Part shown: in pieces, positions 30,857 through 37,960 of the stretch
Numbering within the stretch: position 1 is the stretch's first letter
How the letters are laid out: the number at the start of each line of letters is the position of its first letter
Source of the DNA: Chryseobacterium scophthalmum
GTDB taxonomy: Bacteria > Bacteroidota > Bacteroidia > Flavobacteriales > Weeksellaceae
NCBI RefSeq assembly: GCF_900143185.1
Contig: NZ_FSRQ01000007.1
Span: 1-53,547, forward strand
Length of the DNA stretch: 53,547 nt
Direction: 5' to 3'
The notes under the pieces: model-generated
Seen by the model: only the letters and a program-made list of their open reading frames with translations
Told to the model about the DNA's origin: nothing
The model's database searches: none
Translations under genes and position numbers: made by a program

Positions 30857-32812
30857 CTAATGGTTTTTTGAAATTTCTGCAGAATTATTCTTAATCTCTT
30901 TTTGAGAATGCTGTTCAAAAACTCCCTGACTTTGATTGGTAATTTTACCATTAGCAACTCTTAATCGATCTTTTTCTGTATGCGATTCTTTATTTCCGGT
31001 AATAAACTCAGTCATTTTCCCTGTAACGTTTGTAATAAAATCAGTTCCAACAGAAAGCATATTTAATAAACCAACAGTAGAAGTTCTATTCATACCTGCA
31101 CTTTCAGAAATATTCATTCCCACGGTATTGTTTTGGTTCATTCCCACGTTTGTGTTCATACTTTCCGTCACATTGATATTCATATTCTTACAATTCAGCG
31201 TCATTGTTTCAGGAGCAGTGATATTAATATTACTTCCCGTTGTATCGAGATGAATTTCATTACCCGATTTATCAGTAATAATAATACTTTCATCTTCTGT
31301 GAAAACCACTTTATGTCCGCTTCGGGTCATGATAGATTTTACACGGTTGTCTGCAAATCCTCCCAAAGCTGTTCCCCCATGAAACATTCCACCCATTACA
31401 AAAGGTCGGTCGGGATGATTGTGTACAAAATTCACCATTACCTGATCTCCAACTTCAGGTATTGCAACATAACCTCGGTTTTGGGTAATTTGATCCGTTC
31501 CTCCTGCATCGGGACTCATCATTCTTATAAAATGAGTTGTGTCGTTTGTTTGCCAATCAAATCGTACCTGAACTCTTCCCTGTCCTTCCGGATCGGTGTT
31601 TGAAATAACTGTCGCAATCTGTGGCTGTGCGATAGGAACAGTGAATTCAGGCTTTGGTAAAAATCCTGTGTCTGATGCAATTCCGGCAAAACTTCCGGTG
31701 TAATGTCCGATCGTATCTATTTCATGCGTGGTTTCCGTCACCATGATTCTTGTGAAATACGATGTTTCATTCGTATCAACTTTTCGCATTTCAATATCTA
31801 TGCTGCAACCAGGATGCAAAAAAGGAACGGTTGTAGAACCTGAAAGATTGAAAACATTGACCGCCTCGCTTCCAGAAGTGCTTTTTTGTGAATACTCAAC
31901 ATCCAAATGAGTTGTTGCTTTGATGGGAGCAACTCTCAAAGAAGGCGTTTTATAAATTGTATCGTTGTGCTGATAAGCTGTTTTTGCCAAATCTCCAACA
32001 TGCTGAATCGGTGTTGAACCCGACTTCAAAACTTCATTCTTATTACTATTGTAACCGTAAAATTGTGGTTTGGTATGAACCGCTTTTAATTCTACTTTTA
32101 TGTCGTTTGCACTGCTTCCGTACGTTAATTTGATCGGCTTATTTTGTGGTGGAAGTTTTCCAAAATGAAGAACTTCTCCGTCGTAATAAAACTGTTCGCC
32201 ATAAGCTTCTGCCATTCTCGCCAGATAATTGTAATGTGTTTCGTCGTACTGACTGCTGTAAATAATTTGAGAATAATCATTGGTATCAATTCTGATATCA
32301 AAACGGCTTTTATCTAAACCCTGTTTTATCACTTCTTCAGCAATAATTCCCATATTGACAGCCTGATTTCCACCAAAACTCTGAATATGCGGTGCTCCAT
32401 CCAATAAAATTGTTGGACTGTAACCTGACAAAACGATATTTCCCAGACTCATTTTCTCCTGACTGAAACCAACTCCCGTGATAACGCCTACAAAAGTACG
32501 TTCCGGACTGTTTTCGATGTCTTTATAAGAAATGACAGCCGTTAATCTTTTGCCTAAAAATTTATTCGCTTCTTCTAAAGTATGGGTTTGGCGGTCGCCT
32601 AAAGTATCATGCGCTAAAGTAAGCGTAAATTCGTGGTGCTTTTGTGAGCTTTGGGTAAGCTTAAAATGTTTGTAATATTTGATCACCTTACCTTCAATGA
32701 CCAAAGATAATTTTACCAATCGGTTAATTCCGGTATGATGATTCTCTGAAATTCCTGCCGCATTCTGAGACGGGCGGAAAACGGAACCTCCATTTTTTTC
32801 TGAGGTATTCAT
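30857..32812 (-). CDS. vgrG: T6SS spike protein VgrG (vgrG2)
   Basis: The 651-residue protein has the gp27-like base (about 28-370, LSLVIEGKVIKYYKHFKLTQ, YNYLARMAEAYGEQFYYDG). The OB-fold follows (about 400-480, RVQVRFDWQTN...EVGDQVMVNFVHNHPDRPFVMGGMFHGG). The needle has a TRSGHKVVFTEDESIIITDK motif, then short repeats (NVGMNQNNTVGMNISESAGM) and a polar tail. Base and OB-fold are close to vgrG1, but the needle end differs, as expected when different cargo is carried. It opens the metzincin cassette. A stretch of its 3' part is duplicated in the fragment at 28032-28585. Confidence 0.94.
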   Translation of the reverse strand: MNTSEKNGGSVFRPSQNAAGISENHHTGINRLVKLSLVIEGKVIKYYKHFKLTQSSQKHHEFTLTLAHDTLGDRQTHTLEEANKFLGKRLTAVISYKDIENSPERTFVGVITGVGFSQEKMSLGNIVLSGYSPTILLDGAPHIQSFGGNQAVNMGIIAEEVIKQGLDKSRFDIRIDTNDYSQIIYSSQYDETHYNYLARMAEAYGEQFYYDGEVLHFGKLPPQNKPIKLTYGSSANDIKVELKAVHTKPQFYGYNSNKNEVLKSGSTPIQHVGDLAKTAYQHNDTIYKTPSLRVAPIKATTHLDVEYSQKSTSGSEAVNVFNLSGSTTVPFLHPGCSIDIEMRKVDTNETSYFTRIMVTETTHEIDTIGHYTGSFAGIASDTGFLPKPEFTVPIAQPQIATVISNTDPEGQGRVQVRFDWQTNDTTHFIRMMSPDAGGTDQITQNRGYVAIPEVGDQVMVNFVHNHPDRPFVMGGMFHGGTALGGFADNRVKSIMTRSGHKVVFTEDESIIITDKSGNEIHLDTTGSNINITAPETMTLNCKNMNINVTESMNTNVGMNQNNTVGMNISESAGMNRTSTVGLLNMLSVGTDFITNVTGKMTEFITGNKESHTEKDRLRVANGKITNQSQGVFEQHSQKEIKNNSAEISKNH

Positions 32813-32963
32813 ATTGTTGTGATTATGTGGTGGATTAAAGATATTAAATTTTATTTATCCATCTAAATTTTAAGTCATAAATTTCATATTCAGGCTTTTA
32901 ACTTCATGTTATTGTAAAGAGAATTTGTCTTTTTAACTGGCTTTTTTAAGAACAGACTCAATT

Positions 32964-33050
32964 GCAGCCCTGCTTGAACGGAGCTCTTTTTTATTTTTTG
33001 GTGATAACCAGAAAATAAAAAAAGCGGGAGTGGAAGAAGGATAAGCTGCC
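32964..33050 (+). repeat. interspersed palindromic repeat family 1, copy C
   Basis: It starts GCAGCCCTGCTTGAACGGAG and CTCTTTTTTATTTTTTGG. It then mirrors through AAATAAAAAAAGCGGGAGTG and closes with GGATAAGCTGCC. The ends GCAGC/GCTGC can pair. It lies between hcp2 and vgrG2, inside the secretion island. Confidence 0.75.
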
Positions 33051-33114
33051 CTAAAAAATAATAAAGCTTTTTTTACAATGCTCAAACCGAAATCTAGCCA
33101 AAATATTGAGTCAA

Positions 33115-33143
33115 AAAAGACCGTCTTTTCGGGACAGTCTTTA
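33115..33143 (-). terminator. hairpin after hcp2
   Basis: On the minus strand AAAGACTGTCC is followed by GACGGTCTTTTTT. It ends 30-60 bp after the hcp2 stop, so vgrG2 depends on read-through or another promoter. Confidence 0.7.
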
Positions 33144-33175
33144 TTTGAATCTCTACAAACCTTAATGAATTGCTG

Positions 33176-33580
33176 TTATGCAGTCGGCCAAATTCCTTCG
33201 TAAGCAGAGTTACCATAGTTGATTTTCTCAGCACTTACGATAAAGCTGATCAGCATTGAGTTTTCGTCTACCGCGTCGAAGTCTACTTCGTGTTGAATTA
33301 CGTAACCGTTTTCCCAGCTTAAAGTAATCAAAGTTCCTTCTTCGTGAGATTTGTTGAACGTGATTTCACCTGTTGTAGGCTTGTATTTTCCGTTTAACAA
33401 TGACTCAAGGATATCAGATTTTTCTGTTGCCTCGATTGTTAATTTGATCAGTGCATTTGAAGGATCTGATGCTACTCTACCTGAAACATCTGTAGATCTT
33501 GAAACGCTGTAGTTAAGCTTTAATAATTTTTGTCCTTCGCTACCGTTGAATTTTAAGATTCCTCTTGAATTTGCTGCCAT
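33176..33580 (-). CDS. hcp: T6SS tube protein TssD/Hcp (hcp2)
   Basis: The 134-residue tube subunit is a close paralogue of hcp1, with the same core (RGILKFNGSEGQKLLKLNYS, SHEEGTLITLSWENGYVIQH) and a slightly different C-terminus (YGNSAYEGIWPTA against YGGAEYAGVWPGA). It is the first gene of the island as transcribed. Its promoter region has the -7 box TATCTTTG and a tandem palindrome, as for hcp1. Different C-termini may suit different cargo, but this is speculation. Confidence 0.94.
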   Translation of the reverse strand: MAANSRGILKFNGSEGQKLLKLNYSVSRSTDVSGRVASDPSNALIKLTIEATEKSDILESLLNGKYKPTTGEITFNKSHEEGTLITLSWENGYVIQHEVDFDAVDENSMLISFIVSAEKINYGNSAYEGIWPTA

Positions 33581-33626
33581 AATAAGTAAATTTTAAATCG
33601 TTAGTATTTTTGTGATTTCTATAACC

Positions 33627-33634
33627 CAAAGATA
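33627..33634 (-). promoter_or_regulatory. -7 box of hcp2
   Basis: The minus strand reads TATCTTTG, 46 bp before the hcp2 ATG. As at hcp1, no properly spaced TTG is seen upstream. Confidence 0.55.
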
Positions 33635-33683
33635 GAAACATCGGAAATATTTTTAAAATTTTTAAACCATTATTTCGAAAATT

Positions 33684-33717
33684 GTAGTAATTCTACGATT
33701 TCATGTAGTAGAACTAC
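33684..33717 (-). promoter_or_regulatory. tandem palindromic operator of hcp2
   Basis: GTAGTAATTCTAC (33684-33696) and GTAGTAGAACTAC (33705-33717) start exactly 21 bp apart. The pair begins 50 bp upstream of the -7 box, almost the same as at hcp1 (51 bp). Flanking bases CGATTT and ATG between the sites are also conserved. Confidence 0.7.
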
Positions 33718-33833
33718 GACATTTCATGAACATCAACCATTTTTTAACAAACATTGCTAAACTTTAATATAAAGTTCACATTTTATGGAATGATAATTGG
33801 CTATGTTTTTAAACACCATAAAAATAAAATATT

Positions 33834-34034
33834 ATGAAAAAGTTAATGTTATTTGCCTTTGGAATAGGCTTAGTTGCGGCAAGTTGCGGATCAAAAGAAC
33901 CGCAAATGTCTTCAGAAAACAAAGATTCGATGAATATAACTGCAGATACGTCTGCAAGTAAAGACTCGATGCCGGTGAAAAGTCCGGATACAGTGAAAAT
34001 GCCTGTAGATACAGTTACAGCCCCAGTAAAATAA
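33834..34034 (+). CDS. small lipoprotein, Asp/Ser/Thr-rich
   Basis: The 66-residue protein has a lipoprotein signal (MKKLMLFAFGIGLVAASC, Cys18). The mature part is low in complexity (SENKDSMNITADTSASKDSM...PDTVKMPVDTVTAPVK). Such short coloured-by-composition lipoproteins are common in Chryseobacterium; the function is unknown. A similar small lipoprotein gene follows, each with its own terminator. It is divergent from hcp2 but on the far side of the operator. Confidence 0.7.
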   Translation: MKKLMLFAFGIGLVAASCGSKEPQMSSENKDSMNITADTSASKDSMPVKSPDTVKMPVDTVTAPVK

Positions 34035-34054
34035 AGAATAAAATTTCAGACAAA

Positions 34055-34085
34055 AATAAATCTGCTGATAATTTCGGCAGATTTT
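34055..34085 (+). terminator. terminator of the small lipoprotein gene
   Basis: AAATCTGC pairs with GCAGATTT around TGATAATTTCG and is followed by TTTT, about 20 bp after the stop codon. Confidence 0.75.
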
Positions 34086-34086
34086 T

Positions 34087-34094
34087 TATATTTG
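34087..34094 (+). promoter_or_regulatory. -7 box of the second small lipoprotein gene
   Basis: TATATTTG matches TAnnTTTG. It rules out the upstream TTG (34096) as start and favours the ATG at 34120. Confidence 0.55.
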
Positions 34095-34119
34095 ATTGAA
34101 CAACCAAAACGTTTTAAAT

Positions 34120-34383
34120 ATGAAAAAAACAGGAATAGCAATGCTTTTAGGTTTAATGACTTTAGGAAGCTGTGCAGACAAAAAAGAAAACAGAGAAGCG
34201 TATAAAGAAAATCACAATAAAGACTCTCTGCTCAATCTATCGGCAGATTCTGCGGCTGCAAATTCTGAACCCACTAAACCGGAAAAAGATACTCCGAAAG
34301 CATTACGAGATACCGCTGCTACACCAACCGATTACGGCAGTAAAGAATCAAAACCTAATACCGCTGTAGGAGGCTCAAGATAA
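34120..34383 (+). CDS. small lipoprotein
   Basis: The 87-residue protein starts at ATG 34120, giving the lipoprotein signal MKKTGIAMLLGLMTLGSC (Cys18). The mature part is hydrophilic and rich in Lys, Asp, Ser, Ala and Pro (NKDSLLNLSADSAAANSEPT...). It resembles the preceding gene in layout, possibly an old duplication. The function is unknown. Confidence 0.7.
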   Translation: MKKTGIAMLLGLMTLGSCADKKENREAYKENHNKDSLLNLSADSAAANSEPTKPEKDTPKALRDTAATPTDYGSKESKPNTAVGGSR

Positions 34384-34387
34384 AAAA

Positions 34388-34420
34388 CAAATCCGTAGAA
34401 CATTCTATGGATTTTATTTT
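34388..34420 (+). terminator. terminator of the second lipoprotein gene
   Basis: AATCC-AGAA pairs with TTCTA-GGATT around a short loop with one mismatch, followed by TTATTTTT. Confidence 0.65.
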
Positions 34421-34485
34421 TAAAAAATTTACAAAACATCCCTCTTATTTTCATTAAAAAGAGAATAATTATTTAACTTAATTAT

Positions 34486-34493
34486 TACATTTG
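34486..34493 (+). promoter_or_regulatory. -7 box of the thioredoxin gene
   Basis: TACATTTG matches TAnnTTTG, 19 bp before the ATG at 34513. Confidence 0.5.
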
Positions 34494-34512
34494 TATCCAA
34501 CAAAAAAAATTC

Positions 34513-35673
34513 ATGAAAAAAACAGCAATATTATCATTCCTTTTTCTTGCAGCAATAGCATTTGCTCAGGGAATTAAATTTGAAGAAGGAAATTTTAAAA
34601 GTATTTTGGCTAAAGCAAAAAAAGAAAACAAGCTTGTTTTTATTGATGCTTATGCAGTTTGGTGTGGACCATGTAAATTAATGGTGAAAAATATTTTCCC
34701 GTTAAAGCCAGTTGGAGATTATTATAACGCAAACTTCGTCAATGCAAAAATTGACATGGAAAAAGGCGAAGGTATTGATCTTGCAAAAAAATACAATGTA
34801 AAAGTATTCCCTACTTATCTTTTCATCAACGGTGACGGTGAAGAAGTTCACAGAACAATCGGTTATGTTGAAGAAAAAGATTTCATCCAGTTTGCAATGG
34901 ATGCAGGTGATCCTAATAAAAGACTGACTGCTTTAAAGCAAAAATTTGAAAAAGGAGAAAAAGATTCTGAATTCCTTTTAAATCTTGCTGAGCTAACTGT
35001 TTATAACGATACAGAATTTTCTAACAGAGTTTTGGAGCGTTATTTTGCTGCAAAACCGGAAATCAATCAGAATAACCTGCAACTTCTTTTCCAGGCAATG
35101 AAAAGCACAGAAGGAGCTCCTTACAAGATTTTCACAGAAAGAAAAGCTGACATCATGAAAATCATACCTGAGAAAAATCTTGAAAACATCGAGAAAAATG
35201 TGAAGGTAAATACAGTAATGAGCAAAGCTTACAACACAACAACCAAAAAGTTGGACGAAGCTTATTTCCTTGCAGAAACTCAAAAATTCATGACTAAAGA
35301 AGATGCTGAGAAACTTTTGAAAAGAGTAAAATCCAGCAGAGCTTTAAAAGACAAAGATTTTGCAACGTATGAGAAAATCAGTTTAGAATTATATAAAGAT
35401 TATACGGCTGCATCATCTGACGAATTAAATTCTATTGCATGGAACTTCTTTGAAAATGTGACAACCAAATCTTCTTTGGAAACTGCTGTAAAATGGGCAC
35501 AGGAATCTGTAAATAAGAATGAAAATTACGCAAATACAGATACTTTAGCAAACCTTTACAACAAAATTGGTGATAAGAAAAATGCTAAAATATGGGCAGA
35601 AAAATCACTTCAGCTTGGAAAAGCAGCTGGTGAAGATACTGCAGACACAGAAAAACTATTGAAGAGCCTTTAA
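34513..35673 (+). CDS. secreted thioredoxin-fold protein
   Basis: The 386-residue protein has a signal peptide (MKKTAILSFLFLAAIAFAQ). A thioredoxin domain occupies about 22-135 with active site CGPC (Cys51, Cys54, in AYAVWCGPCKLM) and the cis-Pro loop KVFPTYLF. The remaining 240 residues are helical (TPR-like at the end: NSIAWNFFENVTTKSSLETAVKWAQESV...LANLYNKIGDKKNAKIWAEKSLQ). It is probably a periplasmic thiol-disulfide oxidoreductase, and the helical half may bind a partner. It stands alone, with a clear promoter and terminator. Confidence 0.88.
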   Translation: MKKTAILSFLFLAAIAFAQGIKFEEGNFKSILAKAKKENKLVFIDAYAVWCGPCKLMVKNIFPLKPVGDYYNANFVNAKIDMEKGEGIDLAKKYNVKVFPTYLFINGDGEEVHRTIGYVEEKDFIQFAMDAGDPNKRLTALKQKFEKGEKDSEFLLNLAELTVYNDTEFSNRVLERYFAAKPEINQNNLQLLFQAMKSTEGAPYKIFTERKADIMKIIPEKNLENIEKNVKVNTVMSKAYNTTTKKLDEAYFLAETQKFMTKEDAEKLLKRVKSSRALKDKDFATYEKISLELYKDYTAASSDELNSIAWNFFENVTTKSSLETAVKWAQESVNKNENYANTDTLANLYNKIGDKKNAKIWAEKSLQLGKAAGEDTADTEKLLKSL

Positions 35674-35695
35674 TCTTTAATTTTAAAACATAGAA

Positions 35696-35729
35696 AATCC
35701 CGCTGAACAATATATTTTTCAGCGGGATT
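35696..35729 (+). terminator. terminator of the thioredoxin gene
   Basis: AATCCCGCTGAA (35696-35707) pairs perfectly with TTCAGCGGGATT (35718-35729), followed by TTTATTTATT. Confidence 0.9.
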
Positions 35730-35760
35730 TTTATTTATTAACATAGTTAATTGTTCATTA

Positions 35761-35851
35761 CGTCAGTTCGAGTAGCGAAGCGTATCGAGAACAACTTTTC
35801 TTATTAAAACTTCTCGATACAGTTTTTTTCAAAAACTTACTCGAAGTGACG
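35761..35851. repeat. interspersed inverted repeat (CGTCAGTTCGAGTA type)
   Basis: CGTCAGTTCGAGTAGCGAAG and GTATCGAGAAC... face ACTTCTCGATAC and ACTTACTCGAAGTGACG. This gives a long imperfect palindrome of two conserved blocks per arm. It lies between the thioredoxin gene and the end of fabH. Its arm sequence is related to the repeat inserted in the M3 peptidase gene (CGACT..CGCTCAG..TGACA). Confidence 0.7.
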
Positions 35852-35869
35852 ACGAAAACCTTTGACAAT

Positions 35870-36892
35870 TTAATACTCAAACAAAATACTTCCCCAAGTA
35901 AAACCACTCCCAAAAGCCGAAAGAAGAACCAAATCTCCTCTTTTGATCTTTCCTAATTCAATCGCTTCACTTAAAGCAATCGGAATAGAAGCTGCCGTTG
36001 TATTTCCGTATTTCTGAATATTATTATGGATCTTTTCGTCCGGTAAACCAAATTTCTGCTGGACAAACTGGGCAATTCTTAAATTCGCCTGATGCGGAAT
36101 GAACATATCGAGATCTTCAATGGTTTTTCCTGCTTTATCTAAAGCCTCCTTCATCGTTTCAGGAAATCTTGTCACCGCATGTTTGAAAACGAAATTCCCG
36201 TTCATAATCGGATATACTTCTTTATCCGTTACATTTTCAGGTTCTTTTCTCATTCTGTCGCTCCAGCCGTATTTTGAACCAGGGAATTGCGTACACAATT
36301 CATCTGCATATTTTCCTTCAGAATGCATATTCATCGCTAAAATATCTCCTGCTTTTTCATCTTCAGTTGCAGAAAGTACAATTGCTCCCGCACCGTCACC
36401 GAAAATTACAGAAACTCCTCTTCCTTCATCAGAAAAATCAAGTCCGAAAGAATGAACTTCAGCGCCTACAACCAGAATATTTTTATACGTTCCAGATTTA
36501 ATAAAAGCATTCGCAACGCTCATTGCATACACAAATCCTGAACACTGGTTCCTTACATCCAAAGCTCCGATCGTATCACACCCCAACATATCCTGAAGTA
36601 AAACTCCACATCCCGGAAAATAATAATCCGGAGAAAGGGTAGCAAAAACAATATAATCGATATCTTTTGCCGTTAAACCAGCTTTTTCTAAAGCTTTTTC
36701 AGAAGCCTTAAAACCAAGATAAGCTGTCGTTTCCTGAGCATCGTTTCGGTTGATTCTGTGTCTTCTTTCTTTTATTCCGGTACGCTCGGTAATCCACTCA
36801 TCATTGGTGGTCATTAGTTTTGCTAAATCATCATTGGTGACCACATGATCCGGAACATGAAATCCGATCCCTTTTATTGTACTTTTAATCAT
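35870..36892 (-). CDS. fabH: 3-oxoacyl-[acyl-carrier-protein] synthase III (KAS III)
   Basis: The 340-residue cytoplasmic thiolase-fold enzyme condenses acetyl-type CoA with malonyl-ACP to start fatty acid synthesis. The catalytic triad is in place: Cys117 (VRNQCSGFVYAM), His267 (FIPHQANLRIA) and Asn297 (YGNTTAASIP). The C-terminal GSGFTWGSILF is also typical. Flavobacteria often carry several FabH-like enzymes, so it may instead serve branched-chain or specialised lipid synthesis. It is a single gene, divergent from corA. A near-consensus -7 box TATCTTTA lies upstream. Confidence 0.92.
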   Translation of the reverse strand: MIKSTIKGIGFHVPDHVVTNDDLAKLMTTNDEWITERTGIKERRHRINRNDAQETTAYLGFKASEKALEKAGLTAKDIDYIVFATLSPDYYFPGCGVLLQDMLGCDTIGALDVRNQCSGFVYAMSVANAFIKSGTYKNILVVGAEVHSFGLDFSDEGRGVSVIFGDGAGAIVLSATEDEKAGDILAMNMHSEGKYADELCTQFPGSKYGWSDRMRKEPENVTDKEVYPIMNGNFVFKHAVTRFPETMKEALDKAGKTIEDLDMFIPHQANLRIAQFVQQKFGLPDEKIHNNIQKYGNTTAASIPIALSEAIELGKIKRGDLVLLSAFGSGFTWGSILFEY

Positions 36893-36966
36893 ATAGTTTT
36901 TTCTAATTTTGGTAAAGATAAAATTATTTTATACATCATATTTCAAATTAATAGTATTTTTACTTT

Positions 36967-37866
36967 ATGCCTATTGATACAATTTACAGAGATTCGGGAT
37001 GCGAATGGATAGACGTGGAAGCGCCTACTGCAGAAGACATGAAATACCTTCATGAGCGCTACGAAATTAACAATCTTCTTTTGGAAGACACCTTAGATCC
37101 GAATCACCTACCCAAATACGAAGCCGACGGAAACGTAAAGTTTTTTCTTTTGCGTGAAAGCACCGAGCTGGAAAGAAAAAACCTCAACACCATAAGTGAC
37201 ATCAGTACGAAAATCGGAATTTTTCTTCTGGAAAACACGATTATCACTGTTCACAGAATGAAAACCAAAAGTATTTCGGAGACAAAAAAACAGCTTTCGG
37301 CAGGTCAGGAAAACTGTTCTCCCGATAAAGTTGCGTTAATGATTGCTCTGATTATTATGAAAAGTTTTGATGATGAAGCCATCAGTCTTTTTGAAACAAT
37401 GGATAATATCGAGAACGAAATTTTCCTTAAAAATACCAATCACACGAATCAAATCCGCAGATTATATAAACTGAAACGAAAATCAGGATTGAACTCAAGA
37501 GTTTTGACGATTTCTACAGATGCTATTGATAAGTTTAAGCTACTCAATTTACAAGATTCTGAAGTGGTCGATTTAAAAGATAAACACAAAGATGTGGTTG
37601 CCGATTTTGATCATCTCAACATTCAGATTACCAACTTAATTTCGATGTTTCTGGCGCTGTCTGATCAGAAAGCCAATCAGGTAATGAAAGTTTTGGCGAT
37701 TTATTCTGTTTACTTTTTACCGATCACATTTATTGCCGGTTTATACGGAATGAACTTTGACAATATGCCAGAATTACATACCAAACAAGGATATTTTTAT
37801 ACTTTAGGAGTAATGGGAATCATTGTGATTTGCACGTTTATTTATGCAAGAAGAAAGCAATGGTAA
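36967..37866 (+). CDS. corA: magnesium/cobalt transporter CorA family
   Basis: This 299-residue inner-membrane channel protein has a large cytoplasmic N-terminal funnel domain (1-235). Two C-terminal membrane helices follow: one ending in the selectivity signature YGMN (260-263), and a second (about 278-293). The charged tail ARRKQW is typical. CorA pentamers import Mg2+. The loop after GMN is NFDNMPELHTKQGY. The enzyme-like length and signature make the call secure; the metal preference is assumed. Confidence 0.93.
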   Translation: MPIDTIYRDSGCEWIDVEAPTAEDMKYLHERYEINNLLLEDTLDPNHLPKYEADGNVKFFLLRESTELERKNLNTISDISTKIGIFLLENTIITVHRMKTKSISETKKQLSAGQENCSPDKVALMIALIIMKSFDDEAISLFETMDNIENEIFLKNTNHTNQIRRLYKLKRKSGLNSRVLTISTDAIDKFKLLNLQDSEVVDLKDKHKDVVADFDHLNIQITNLISMFLALSDQKANQVMKVLAIYSVYFLPITFIAGLYGMNFDNMPELHTKQGYFYTLGVMGIIVICTFIYARRKQW

Positions 37867-37960
37867 AACCAGTGAAAATACCTATTGATTTAAAAATAGT
37901 TTTTAATTAATTTTATAATATAAACAACAATAATCCAATTAGGTAAAACAAAAACCAATC

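Noticed and set aside
17300..33600. Insertion sequence or integrase driving the T6SS island
   Set aside because: No transposase, integrase, tRNA gene or flanking direct repeat was found in or at the edges of the island.
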